DNA of 64,000 nt from Atopsyche davidsoni (Eukaryota; Arthropoda; Insecta; Trichoptera; Hydrobiosidae), in the NCBI GenBank assembly GCA_022113835.1, contig JAILWY010000027.1, forward strand, positions 3,908,501 through 3,972,500. The letters run 5' to 3'. Positions 10,891 to 24,000 of the stretch are shown piece by piece. A program made the position numbers and the translations under genes. Each line of letters opens with the position of its first letter. Positions within the stretch are counted from its first letter, which is position 1. The notes below the pieces were generated by a model. It ran no database searches and was not told the origin of the DNA. It was given only the letters and a program-made list of their open reading frames with translations.

Positions 10891-10972
10891 TTTTGACAAT
10901 TATTGATTCACAGCGTGAAAAGTTGGCAAAACCGGTCACTAATAAAAAATCACTCATGTATTTCATTAATAA
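10891..10972 (+). ncRNA. Degenerate hammerhead-type ribozyme motif
   Basis: The sequence contains TTGATTC (10,903-10,909, a decayed CTGATGA core), then CGTGAAAAGTTGGC and AAAACCGGTC, then AATAAAAAATCACTCATG. It aligns with the clearer motifs at 44,192 and 46,651. The 3' strand of stem II (GTTGGC) is intact but its 5' partner is lost and the GAAA is AAAA, so it is not expected to cleave. The trailing TCACTCATGTATTTCATTAA matches the right terminal repeat of the small element at 46,588-46,753, so this is a relic of the same family. Confidence 0.5.
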
Positions 10973-11167
10973 AAATATTTAAAAAAAAAAAATTATTATT
11001 ATAGATTTCAAAATAAAATTACCTGAATGGGGAATTACCACATAAAATATTTAGAAAAACCCATTTTAGTAAATTCTACAAAAAATAGTATGTTTTAATT
11101 ATTTATATAATATAAAGATGGGATTCTTTTTCATTTGAAACCATAGATCAAAAGATATTGATTTTTA

Positions 11168-11236
11168 GTTTTCATCCTTCTTCTTAGGGTGCCTCTCCTC
11201 AGAGAAGGTTAGCGAATATTTCACTGAGCATATATT
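11168..11236 (-). repeat. Dispersed repeat with SEERH-like coding trace, copy b
   Basis: Minus-strand counterpart of 8303-8352. It is longer and better preserved: on the minus strand one frame reads SLTFSEERHPKKKDEN and a stop. A near-palindrome, CTGAGCATA then TATGCTGAG, lies at 11,224-11,245. Confidence 0.45.
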
Positions 11237-12035
11237 TATGCTGAGCCAGTGTTCATGGTTTTCTTAGGGAGAGTAATGTATGCAAATGGAATATTTTTAT
11301 GCATTATAATAATTTAGTTACTCTTAGATAAAAAGGTGAATTGTGAACGGTAAATTGCGATCAGACACCTTTGCGGGCATCGGTCGGACGATTCTCAGTA
11401 CTATTCGGAATTAAATGACGAAAATGCAAAGGCGAGGCGTCGCCTGCAGAACTATTATGTTAAATGCGAAATTGCTTTTTTCTAGGACTTCAAGAATCGA
11501 GGAAACTCAGAACCTTGTGTGCTTCTTTTTATTCCATCTTGAATTCCGGGAATCCCGGAGAAATTAAATGGAATTCTAATTATGGAAATTGGATTTTAAA
11601 ATATGATGATTTTTCAGATTGCAGCGCAGTTTTTGCAATAATTTGCGATTGTAATGATTCAGACTTCCTGTTGTTCGCAAGTTTTAAATTGCCAATTAAC
11701 ATCAAATTAGAATTTCATATACATTTTATTTGTGAAATATCGTGTTTATTCAATAGCGTTTAACGGGGGTAAATGAGGAAGTTCAATATTCAATTCGTAA
11801 AATAAAAAAAAATTGGTTTTGTATTTTATGATAAAGTCAGATATGGAAAAACTTAAATAAACTGTTTGTAAAACTTAAAATGAAAGGACTGGATTAAGTT
11901 CACAACTTGATTCAATTTATCGGTCTCTGAAGTAAACGGTAAGCCAGACGAAAAAAGATCAACTCAAGTGCATTCCCTGTAATGAGTTTGGATCTTTTCT
12001 GACGCCTTGAAGGTAAGAACCATAATTATAATTTT

Positions 12036-12036
<1 letters not shown>
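11237..12036. other. Non-coding stretch with a complex island
   Basis: Positions 11,340-11,700 are more complex and G+C-richer than the surroundings and hold a 99-codon ORF (11,464-11,763) without recognisable motifs. I do not call it a gene. Confidence 0.4.

Positions 12037-12125
<89 letters not shown>
12037..12125. repeat. TA-rich microsatellite
   Basis: About 89 bp of TA dinucleotides interrupted by regularly placed CATA or TACATA variants. Confidence 0.95.
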
Positions 12126-15100
12126 CGTAATGTCTTCAGTGCACTAGTCCCTTTATTTAATGAGGGGGGCCAAACCGAGTGTAGCCACGCACAGTGACCG
12201 CAGATCTACCCCGTCCCAGAGGCTCTATTGTAGTCCTCAAAAGCCTACTTGCCGTGATACTGCATTAGGGACACAAGGGTTGAGTTATAGGTACTCTCGG
12301 TTTGTGTTTGGACTCATCTACTAGCGAAACAGGACTGTATCATATACGATTTAGTTTACTATATTTGACCACAAAGTCTGCTATGTTTTTGCATATAACT
12401 ATTTTAATAATAAAATTAGTAAACATATTTTTCTTCTATCGTTATACTTAAATAAAAAAAAACATGTAAAACTAATGATTACATCTTCAAAACATTAATA
12501 ATATAGAATGCTTGTTCAAATAAGGTTTATCTATATTTTCAATAATATGCGATTATATTTATAAATTAGCTTGATTTTTTTTAGTGGAATGAAATATGTT
12601 TTAATATAACGGTTGGAAAAACCTATCAAGATTACAAGTAAAGTATATGAAATTTATCTATTTCTAAAGAAAACAAATTATTATTATATTAAAATAAAGG
12701 CCGCGCTCGACGTAAAAGTAATTGTGTGAAGTTAAACTTATGTCACTTAAAGTAAATCTTATGTCATGAAACCTAAAACATTTATCATTAGCTGAAACAA
12801 TCTGACATGAGTGTCATGATCTTATAAACTTTCTACTGAAAATTTTATATAAGTAAACCATATATAACTTAAATTAAAAAAAAATTGTTCTTATAATAAA
12901 AATACCACTGTAGCCTATAAAAACGATAGCACTGTAGACGTTTTCTAAATGTGATGCTAGTTTTTAATGCAATCGTTATATAAATAAAAAAATATCTATA
13001 AAAAAAACTTAAAAAGAAGGGAAAAAGAAGTCGCTTTCTGAAAATTTGAAGCAAGCTGGTCTAGAGTTCATATTCAGAGAAGTAGACCATTATTATTCCA
13101 GCAGAATACTTCTGGAATGAAACCGATGACAAACCAGCAACTACAAAGAGACAAATCAGCGCAAAATTTAAACTCATATAAACCAATTTGTGTGTGTTTG
13201 ATATCAAAGTTAATTTCATTGAAATTTTCTTAATGTCAGAGTGTAATTTTAACAATGTGATATATTTTTAAGTTCATAAAACAATCTCAAAACTTCCGTT
13301 ATGAAATTAATTCCGTTATGAGTTCTTTAGGTTAAATTGAAGCAACAAAATTTCGTTTGCTAGCAAGCGATGAATAATTAATTTAACCCGACCTTGCGTC
13401 AATGTCAAATGTTTAAAAATAGTCTATAATAGGTTTTCTCTTGAATAATAATGGACTAAGTTATGAGTTATTAAATACACTGTTATAAAGCTGGCATTCA
13501 TGATTAATTTAATTACAAATTTTATAATATCACTAGCACTATATACTATATATATATCATATATACTAAATAAAACTGAGCTTATTTATAAGAAAGAGTT
13601 GTGAGTGTTTCTCTTATACTTAATGAAATCAATTTGAATATCAAATGGACTTTGCAACCGTCTGATGCTGCAATGCTTTGATTTAAATAGCATTAATGTC
13701 TCGGTGTACTCGATTTTAAGCAAAATGGCTTATTTGAATAGCTTATTTACATTCACATTTTTATAGTGTACAAAAAATATATAAATGAACTACCTGTAAA
13801 TATTGTGCAGTATAAGAAAACTACATATAAGATTCTCTTATCATAGGACTATTAGGTGTTTTGAAATGAATTCACTCCTTAGGTATCAAAATACTCTATT
13901 TTCATTTTTCGCACATCGCACATACATTATTTTTTTTGAAATTCGTCAGATCTGGCCAACATCTTATTCCCAAAAACACTCTTCGTCAACAATGATCGAT
14001 GAGCCAGCATCTCCGTGACGCGAACTCCCAAATGTACCGTGAATGCTCACATCTCGGCGACGATCGGCCCCGCCAGCAAAAAACCTTCAAAACTGCTTTA
14101 ATCTTCCAGCGAGTGATTGGAAATTCCGAGAAAATATCTCAGCACGTTGTGAAATATTCTCTAACGAGTGGTTTCATATCTTGTTACTTGAGGTATTACA
14201 AATTTTCGTATATCGGTAAATGTACATAATTTATCGTTAACTAACATTTCTGAGAAGATAAGCTGATTTATCGTTTCTAAGCTTTCATTTTACTTAAAAT
14301 TATAGATCTAATAATTTGCTGTAAGCTTGCCGAAAATCATTCAACAATATTATTTACAACTATACGATGTTATAAAAATATTAAATACAAGCAATTCTCG
14401 TGTAAATAGATATACAAAATAATATTTGTAAATTTGCTAAAGTTATTTGCAGCTCTGTACATGGAGCAGATTATTATAAACGAGTAGTATGGGCGTATAC
14501 AAAATTATCAAAATTTAATTATGCACAGAGTTATCAATAAAGATATGTTATTAAAATACAATTTAAAGATAATGAATAAATATAAAATTAGATATCAATT
14601 ATCACATCTAGTAAAGATAAAAAAAAATTAATTGGTGATTTTTGAACTTATGCAATGATAAATATTTTGGTATTGTTAAAATTTTAAACTTGCAGAGCTT
14701 TGGGATCACCCTGTTGCACCTGTTACTGGGACTAATTCTGCATTATTTAAATCTGCCAATATGCGACAAGCTTTATGCGGCCATTTTTTTCACATAGAGC
14801 TTTTGTCCCCCTTAATCGACCACACACGTCGACGTTCAGGTGACGCCACAGCACAGTGGGTTACTCAGGCAAAGTAAAGTTAAACCCAAATTCAATATTT
14901 AACTTGTAACTTACTATCATTTGAAATAGCATGAACATCATGAAAAACTTACATAAATCTATTAACAATAAAATATTATTGCCATTTTTTATTCCTGATC
15001 TTTGTAATCCCTAATTTACTTCAAACGTATTTTGTCAACAGCAAAAAAAATTCCTGTCTTAATGATTTTTTTTTTTAATTTTCTTTTGTTACCATCACCA

Positions 15101-15173
15101 ACAAATTAATATTATATCATTTTTAATTGATTTTTTTTATTCAAATGAACAAAAATTCATTCTGGGTATCATA
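12126..15173. other. Non-coding stretch with several complex islands
   Basis: No gene. Complex, G+C-richer islands lie at about 12,130-12,330 (directly after the microsatellite, so possibly a retroposon body), 13,950-14,200 and 14,690-14,890. The rest is A+T-rich. Short ORFs at 12,869-13,255 are lysine/phenylalanine-rich products of base composition. Confidence 0.4.
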
Positions 15174-15690
15174 GTGCAGGCATCGTACGAAAAATATTTT
15201 TCCGAATAGGTTACGTATTGTATTGCATTTTGTATCTAACAGCATTTAAATATTTAAAAAAAAAACATTTTAATCTGAGTCAAATGTTTTCTGAACCATC
15301 GTGAGCTTTAAATGCAGGTATCGTATGAAAATATATGATCCTAAAAAGATACCCAATCCTAATTAATTTTGATTATTTTTTCATTCTATATTTTTTTATA
15401 CTTCTATACATTATTCATTTACCAAAATATATATACAAAAGTGATACCTTTAGTTGGCTTTAATTATTTTCATCCAGCTTACTGGGCGCCTTTACACAGG
15501 TAATGTACGAAAATTTATGATGATGATGTTTTGTAACTTTGTGTTTTATTCAACATTTTATTACTCGGTTATCAAAATATTTAATATTTAAATTATTTAT
15601 TTAAATCCAATGTTATCAACCGGCACACTGTGCGCTCTAATGCAGGTATCGTACGAGAATATATGGTCCCAAATATGTACCCAGTCGTAA
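15174..15690 (+). repeat. Degenerate tandem array, four units of about 140-180 bp
   Basis: A core of the form AATGCAGGTATCGTACGA then AAATATATGATCC occurs at about 15,174, 15,311, 15,494 and 15,639. Units 2 and 4 also share a following TACCCA(A/G)TC block, so the repeat extends beyond the core. Spacing varies (137, 183 and 145 bp). I cannot assign it to a known family; it may be an old satellite or internal repeats of an element. Confidence 0.6.
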
Positions 15691-18600
15691 TAGATCGGTT
15701 CGCGAGAGTAGAGGAGGTCAGGATTTGTTATTTGTTTTGCCGCGATCCTTTGTGCAAGCCTAATTCATGGCTTTTGTGCAAATGAAACAAAAATATGGCA
15801 AAGGAGAATGAATATATTCGCGAACAAAGAATGTGCGCGCGATGTTTATGACGCTGCATTTTTTTCGCAGTGTTTTTAAATTAGTTTTTGTGCTTTTGAA
15901 TAATGAGCTTTTTCACTTTTGTGCTGAAGCATTTTCATTGAATGTGCTTTGTGCGTTAGCCTTCAAAAACGCGTTTGAAATCAAATTAAAAACACGCAAC
16001 TTGTTGCGAAAAATAAATAACACTTTTCAAGGTATAAAATTTTATATATTTTATGAATTTTTAAATTAAAATATTTTGAATAATATTTATAAGTTTTAGG
16101 CTGGCAGCTTTTTTTTGGTTATCATAAATGAATAATTTTTTTTTATTAATTTCAATTTAATCTAAGCAAAAAAGTTTTACAACTTCACGTCACCTTATTA
16201 AATACAGCATCTTATGTGTCCTTGGTGTTATATCTCTGGTATATTTAAACTTTTTTATAAATAAATAATGTGATTGGTGTTTTATATTAAACAAGATATT
16301 AATTTTATACCTTTTTTTTATTTAATACAGATTAGGATGGATTGTGTGGAATGATGAAATAAAATTCTTGTAGTGTCTCAAAAATTTCCATACTTATTTG
16401 TCTCGTCTTAATTAAAAATAAATATATATCTTAGACGATTTAGTTCCAATAATTTTTAGCTTAACGTTCCAGTTTCCGTGCTGAAAATATTTTCAGGAAA
16501 TTTTTGAGATAGCCCCATATAGAAGACCGAAACTCTGAAGGTCAAAAAACTTCAAGCAAAGCAAAAACTATAATGTATGTTTACAACAGGCTGCAGTGTA
16601 AAATTGCGTTTTGAATGTTGACTATACCGATTTGATCCCCATCCTGAAAAATATGAGATTGGCAATTCGAGGTAAAATAAAAACTCCGTTTACTCTGCAT
16701 CTCTCAACACGTATCAAAAACACTTTAGATCAATTTTCGCTGTCTATAAATTCTTGTAAATATCATATTCGGGCCGTGTTTTATTCTGTGGTCATATGGC
16801 CTTGTATCAAAGTGGCCGATTATCGCAAAAACAGAGTGTCCAATCGAAATTTAATATAAACCATAAATCAAGCTCCCATATGGAGCGTCGCGCGGCAGCC
16901 CGTACTATAAATTCCGTCGGTGACATGACCCAGATATCGACACCAGCTTCTCGCGTTCAATTTCAGTAACTTACATACGTTTGCGCTTCCACGGGAATGC
17001 ATACAAGATGAAGATATTCCAAATCCCAATATAAATGGCACAAAATTGTAAAAAAAAAAGAAAAAAAAGTATATATTTACTTGCTAGTAAAATATCCATA
17101 GTTAGTCGATAAACAAAAAATATGAATCGTTACATGATGAACTAATCGACAAATATTTTTGTTGCTGTAAAAAATCGAAGCCCCTTTGTCAGTTGTCACA
17201 GTTTAAAAACGTATATTTTATTTTTTATACATCAAAAGGAATCAAATAAAAATAAGAGAACGATATTATATTTAATACATACGACGACAATATTGTAAGT
17301 CAAATCACATTTTATTCTGAGCTTGTAAACAAAGAAAAAAAAAAGCTTTTATTTTTATTATATGCAAGATTTTTTTCAGGATAAAAAAAAACAGATATTT
17401 GATTGAGAAATTTTACGGTATCACTCGTTCATGAAATACTTATGAGTGAAGTATAACATATTGTATATTTTTTACTATTTATATTATTTCAGTGTATATT
17501 CGTAGTCTTTTTGTATAAAAATTACTTCATGAGTATTTGTATAGCATTTTTAAATATACTTTTGTTTGGTATCTACTTCGTAGCTAGTAAATAGTTCGGT
17601 GAAAGCGTTCTCGTGAATATTCCCGATGATTCATTAGCCAGGACATCCCTCTCTGTTTATTAGTGCTGTACCAGCCAGCGCCGTGATCCCTTATCTTTAT
17701 ATATTCCCAGTCAGCCGAATATGAGACTCAATGGGATTCTAAGAGGAATAAACAAGCTTATATGGATTACATGGAAACCTACACTTTTAATAGTTGTTAT
17801 TAACGAAGACGTTTTGGTACGGCCGCAAAAACACGACTATTACAACAGTAAACAACCGAGAACATATTATATTTTGTATAAACAAAAGGTTTTATTTGTT
17901 TTTGATGTAAGTATTATTGATTTGGAGCGAAATCAACTTCCTGTTTTTCAAGATTATTCCATAGATCTTGGAAAAGTATGTAAGTCTTCCTATTAACACG
18001 GTACTTATAAATATTTTTCTTTTGAATGCCTAATTTATATCATTTATTTCGTACCCTGTTTTTCAATAAATGTTACAGTGTGTATTTTTTTATATTTCGT
18101 ACTTTCAAAAGGTCTCCCAACGAAATATTATAAACCATGTGTTTTTTTTATAATTATTAATTTACCACACATTTTTCAAACCTCACGCTTACAAAAAAAT
18201 TCTCAAACGACGATAAATTGACTATTCTATGAAACCTTAGTTCAATTTATTTAAAAGTGAGTAATCAGTTTTTTTTAATAATAGATGGTTGTATTATAAT
18301 TAGCAATAATGAAGTAAAATATTAAAAGATGTCTTTGACTTTCAATCGCTGTACCAATATTTTTTTTTTTTTTTTAATACTATATTGTTATAGTAGATTA
18401 GCATATCATCAATAAAAAAATATTGGAATGGTTTTTTTGATATTTTAAGTGTATAATTATTTTGTTATTAATAAAGTTTTACATATCAAAACTAATTTTG
18501 GCTTAAAACAAAAACTCAATTTCTCATAATAATACACAAGGGGAATTGTTAACTTTGCTAAGCATGATTGTCTCAATCAGAATACTTCTTTTAAAATATA

Positions 18601-20076
18601 TACAGTATATCACTTGCTGTTTAAAAAATTGTATTGTTTACAAGAGTAATAATATGTTTGGAACCAGTGGCAGGACTGAGTGACATCAACCCGTATTGAG
18701 AACCAACGGGGAGCCTTCTACCGAAATACACACACGATTCTGTTTACGCTCGCCCACTGTGCGTTTCACTTCTCCTATTTGGCTTTTGTCTCAACTGCAA
18801 AGCTGCTCATTGGGCCCAAATGGTGATTCCACCCCTTGTTTTTGACTAAAGCCTCCGATTTGCATTACCACAGATGATGAACATTTGAAGTAACGTCTGG
18901 TTGAAAATTTACCAAAAAAAAAAACATGTTTTGCTAGTCACAGTTTACATTTAAATGGCATGTGTAGAAACTTGACTTTATTTCTCAGAATAAAATAAAA
19001 CAAACCGTACATAAAATGTACTGTACTCAATTTTTTAATAATCAATTTATATGGTAAGACCACGTAATAAATTAATGTATAGAAATATGTATAGCTCAAG
19101 AAAACGGTGATTCTATTTTTGCATGGTCTCGAGAGATAAATTCACCAATTTTTTTGTAGCGGTGTGATAAAAAAACAGTTAATAGGCCTGAAGTAGCGAT
19201 GGTTTTAGTAGGACGATTCATTATCGTCAAAGGGGGGACAGGAGGGCACACGCGGGCGGCTGGACAGGTCTAAAGCCCGCTTACGTCATAAATCAACTTG
19301 TTCGCGAGTATCTACCAAAGAAAACCAATATTAACTTTGGGCCCGTTAAGTTTCACCCCGCTCTCCCCCGGCTCGCTACACGACTGCGCAAGTTGCTGGC
19401 CAATGAGTGTGATCGGAAAAGAGTTTATGTTTATTCCATTCACTCTGATTTCAGATGCTGAACCGTTGACAAATCTCGCAACGTCGATAATTTTTCCATT
19501 AATCCGATATATTATTGAATTTCAACCAGCGTACAAATAAAGGTTGTACGTAAAAAAAACACCTTTGTCTACTTTACGTACAATTTTTGACTTTTTAGAG
19601 TACACTTTTCGTGAATACTTTGTACTACTTTCCAGATGAATGCCTCCCTGACTTCCACAGAATTGGATTTTGTTCCGGAGATGAGCGATGGCCGCCGTCA
19701 CAATCCCAGCCCTCATTGAATTATCACTGAATACGATGCATCAGTTATTTATATGCATTTGTGAAACTTCCGCTCTGCGTGGATCATGGGAGCTTCACCA
19801 ATGGGATAAATAGCTTGAAAACACTCTTTGAATATAACTATGATCCTTGTCTGCAATGGCTGGCTAATACTTGCCTTTTTATTTTTTATTAAAATCGCTT
19901 GCTTATTACGAAATGTATGATTATGAATAATTTAAATAAACTTATAGTGTATGTACATTTCTTTAGTGAAATTAGCTTTAATCAGTATTTGATAAATTAA
20001 TGAAAACATTTCCTTATAGTCTGCTTAACATGAATACTTTTAATAATGATTAAGTACATTTTTTTAAATATTGATT
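15691..20076. other. Long non-coding stretch with scattered complex islands
   Basis: No gene recognised. Islands richer in G+C and complexity lie at about 15,680-15,870, 16,480-17,000, 17,600-17,740, 18,660-18,900, 19,190-19,480 and 19,620-19,820. Between them the DNA is A+T-rich with poly-T and poly-A runs (for example 18,359-18,377). ORFs of 64-91 codons in this range match nothing I know. Confidence 0.4.
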
Positions 20077-20216
20077 AAAGAAACTCTTAGAAAAATATCA
20101 TCGTGATTTGTGTGGGATTTAAACCCACACCCTCAAGCTAACATGGCCGGTGCATTACCAATTATACCATCGAATCACTAGTACTAGGCAAGAATTTTTA
20201 ACAATCATATCCTATA
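20077..20216 (-). mobile_element. tRNA-like foldback unit, single copy
   Basis: On the minus strand this reads: a 5' arm (20,216-20,177), a 72-nt tRNA-like domain (20,176-20,105), and a 3' arm starting ACGATGATATTTTTCTAAGA (20,104-20,077). The tRNA-like part has acceptor strands GATTCGA and ACAAATC (two mismatches), a D-arm GTAT...ATGC around AATTGGTA, an anticodon arm CCGGC-CATGTTA-GCTTG, and a T-arm GTGGG-TTTAAAT-CCCAC. Both pol III promoter boxes can be read (TGGTATAATTGG and GGGTTTAAATCCC). Position 33 of the anticodon loop is A rather than the universal U, and the anticodon stem has a mismatch, so this is not a normal tRNA gene. The 5' arm shares ATATGATTGTTAAAAATTCT with the arm at about 60,258-60,284. 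Confidence 0.7.
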
Positions 20217-21020
20217 AATGAAACAACCTATTTATTATGCCAGTTAATACATTTAAATATTATTTTATAATTAAAACATTTTTTGGGAAAATGTTTCATC
20301 TTTAATTAAGTATTAATAATCAAAGTTTTTTTTATGAATATTTTATTTTCTAACAGCCAGTAAATTAACTTCATAAATAATTTAAAATAATAGTCATGTT
20401 GGAAGATGTTTTGCAACGTGAGTTTGCGGAGCAAGTGAAATGCATTCAAATGTTAACCGCGTTAAGATTGAGTGAGGGGCGGAGATAAGCGTCAAAGAGT
20501 ACAGCCTGAATGCTGGGGGAGGATTACTTCTGAGCAATTTAATGCAGAGAGTAACTTTCAATGCGGCGTCTGGGTTCAGGAGCCACTGACAAAAAGGGAA
20601 ACCTGAAAGACGTTTTAGGGGCAAAGTGCGCTGATGTTTACTGAAAGATGACATTTCTTTACAACTGCAATCTAAAGCAAGCGTTTTTTGTTGATTTTAA
20701 AATAATTTGACAATATTAATGATATATTTACCCTTAAAAAAATATATCAAGATTTTTGAAAAATTAAGTTTATAAAATAATGGTCAAAAAAATACAAATT
20801 TTTTTTTTTTTTCGAATATCAAATAATTTTTTTTTTTCAGATTCCTTTTTCTTACTAATTTATGTAATCAACAAGAATTAAAAACTGAGATAACGAACCA
20901 ATAATTTTAGTTACCTTTTTGCCGATTTATATTTTTAAGTCTGTCGTATATTATAAAATAAACCTTTAAAATATGTGACAGTTCACCATTACATATTTTT
21001 TTAAATGAATATATCTTAAA

Positions 21021-21079
<59 letters not shown>

Positions 21080-24000
21080 TTAAATCCTAATAAGTACGTC
21101 TTGTTGGTATTCGTCTTCATTTATTTATTATGTCATTCTCTTACAAAAGTAACATTTGATTTTCTCAAAAATGTAGGTCAATTTTTATAACATCAAGAAC
21201 ACACTAACGGAGCAGAAAAATATCTCTACATAAATAAGACGTTAGTCGATTAGTGAATACCAAGTCCATAAAAGCATATTTGGATGTCGACATTATATTA
21301 TATACATCAGGTCCTGTGGCAGCTTTATGGGTCTCCGTGGCTATTAAATGCGAAAAAATATCTCTTCATGAAGGGGTCCTATATATTACAAATATATCTG
21401 CCAGAGTACGTGGCACTTGATGTCTTTTATATCTAGGCTAGAAATAGGAACACAGTTACTAAACATGCGAGAGATGAGACGAAATTAAAGCCACCATGTT
21501 TCCAAGTAGTTATCTCAATCAATGCTTTTAAGGATTTACGTTACTTTAAATTAATATCTCAAAAATGCTATTAATTAATTAATTATACACGATTACGAAT
21601 TATGTGGAAAGTATTTGAAACATGCTAAAATTATAAATACATCATAAAAACTTAAGGTTGTAGATTAGATCAAAGAGAATTTCTATGCTTTGTAATTTAT
21701 CTAATAAATTTTTGGACAGAAAGTACTTAGTGAAATAGTAATATTTGATAGTGTGCCCTTTTTATATCTTGACGTGACTAATTTTCCAAAATACTGGGTT
21801 TCCATGCTTGGGCATGGTTTTGTTATTTGGACAAATAAAAGTAAACAAGAAGCAGCTCTGATACGCTTACAATTGAAAAGATGTTTTTGTGTGTGATCAA
21901 TATAGACAATTTTGCCTGAGACGCAAGTAGTTTTCACAACAACTAGATGTGCAAATAAGTAATAATTTCAACTTCTAAAACGGAATCGAACCGAAAGCAA
22001 GAAATTTCCAAAAGCGGAATCCCGGAACTCAAACGTCCCACTTACAAAGCCTGCATTAAGCGCGGCTTGATCAAGTTACCTGCAAAGGGGATTAATAATG
22101 CATTTTCTGATCACAGCCTTTCGGATTGAAGCGCTCCAAATTAATTGGATTTTCTTCTTAGCTTTTCGTCCGCCGGATGTGCTGAAGTGAGAAAGCGCCG
22201 GCGGCGAATAATTCCGCTCTCAGCGAAAAGCGTAAAAACTCAACCAGTATCATTTTTGGAGCGGAAACGCCGAACCGCGATTTTGTGTAGTTTCATATTT
22301 TTTTCAATGCACGCTTATAGCGGCTGAAAAATTCATATTTGTTTAATAATTTTAATCTCACAAACGTTATTGGTATTTGAGAATGAATGGTAATATAACT
22401 GTGTTTGTATTAGAATTGCTGTGTTCTTGAGTGAAGCTGCATTTTTAAGTAAAATTTTAGACGTTTCGGTTATGATACTGAAACTTTTTTCAAGATAACG
22501 TCGTACATTTCCACTAAAAATGCAGAATAATATCCAAGAACACAGATGTTTCAGAATTATAGATTAAGTTATCAATAATAATAATTGAAATTTTATGTGA
22601 AAAAAATTGTAACAATTAAATAGTTGACGCATATTAAAAATGAATATAATTTAATAGGTTTTAGAAAAATTTTAAATATTTTATCTCAATCGATATGTAT
22701 AAACAACCCCTTTTGTCACCTTCGTTGTTTTCAAAATTTCCATTTAAAAAAATTTCCACAGACTTTACCTCTAACGAGAAAGCGGAAACCTGAAATTCTG
22801 CAACTGCGACTGAAAATTAGAAAACGAAAAGTTCCCCGCAGTTTAAAAAACCGATCTTCAATATTTCCAACTGATTCAAAATTAATCAAAATATACATAT
22901 TCAAACTAATTTTATACTTAATCAAAGAAGTGAAAAGTTATTTATTTCAGCAGAATGGTAGCTAATTCTGTAAAAATATAATCAAAACTTGGTGAATATC
23001 TTTTTAAAACTTCTAAGTTTTGCTCTGGTAAGAAATCCATTTTTATCTTGAAAAATAAACAAAATTATTTTTTCTCATTAATAAATAGCTTTCTTTGAAA
23101 AAATCTCCAGTACTGGATCTACTCAAAAATTTATGTGACATTTCACCCAAGAGTATACACACAACGCTTGCCAAATTTGTTATTACCTTTTAATAATTTC
23201 TAGGTATCATAAATTTTAATGCGATTGAGGCAATTGTTTGGTTTGCATTTCCATACGAGGTCAGTTTCAGTTCTTATGTGAGTGTTAAACTGATGCAAAC
23301 GTCCCCATATAATGCAGGATGCACGTAAAGTTTGCGTGTTTGTAAGCCCCGCGACATAGATTTTGAATTTGCCAACTTTTGTGAACCCTTGGGAGTCGTA
23401 AAGTCCTCCAGAACAGTCCTTGCTGATATGTTTATTGGTTGAGTGTCACCGGCCATGACTAACTATGGCGTCTACTCATACAATTCCGCAGGAATATGAT
23501 TGTACAGTGATTTAAGGTACCACAGTAATGTTACACTAAGCCAAAGTCTCTATTAACTATTGACAATATTCTAGCGCACTACACATATCGCGATACAACA
23601 GACAACCGACCAATGCAAAAAAAATTGCTGTCGATCATTTTTTTTCACATTTTTTCGATAAAATAACTCAGATAAAATGTAAAATAAAATTTCAGAATTC
23701 TCAAAAGGTTTTTATTCCAAATATTAATAATAAATAATAATAAAAAAAACCGCATTGTAATCTCCACATAAAAAACTGCGTAGTTAAATATTTAAATTTG
23801 AAAGTACTTGTATTACTTTTGAACTCATTCCGAATATTAAAATAAAAATTTTAGGGGTTTGTTTTTTCACGTCAGGGGCGATAAGTGATTAGGCTGGAGG
23901 GATATTTTGAGCTTAACAGTTTTTGCTTGGCTAATGAGAAAGGGCAAAAACTTTGCTACCCCCAGGCGCTAAATACACTTTACAGTATTTACTGTCTCTG

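Noticed and set aside
15174..15690. CRISPR-like array
   Set aside because: The repeats are degenerate, irregularly spaced by about 140-180 bp and lie in an animal genome. No cas genes or uniform spacers.
22624..22965. 113-codon plus-strand ORF
   Set aside because: Lysine/arginine-rich reading of A+T-rich DNA, with the opposite strand open over most of it and no motif.
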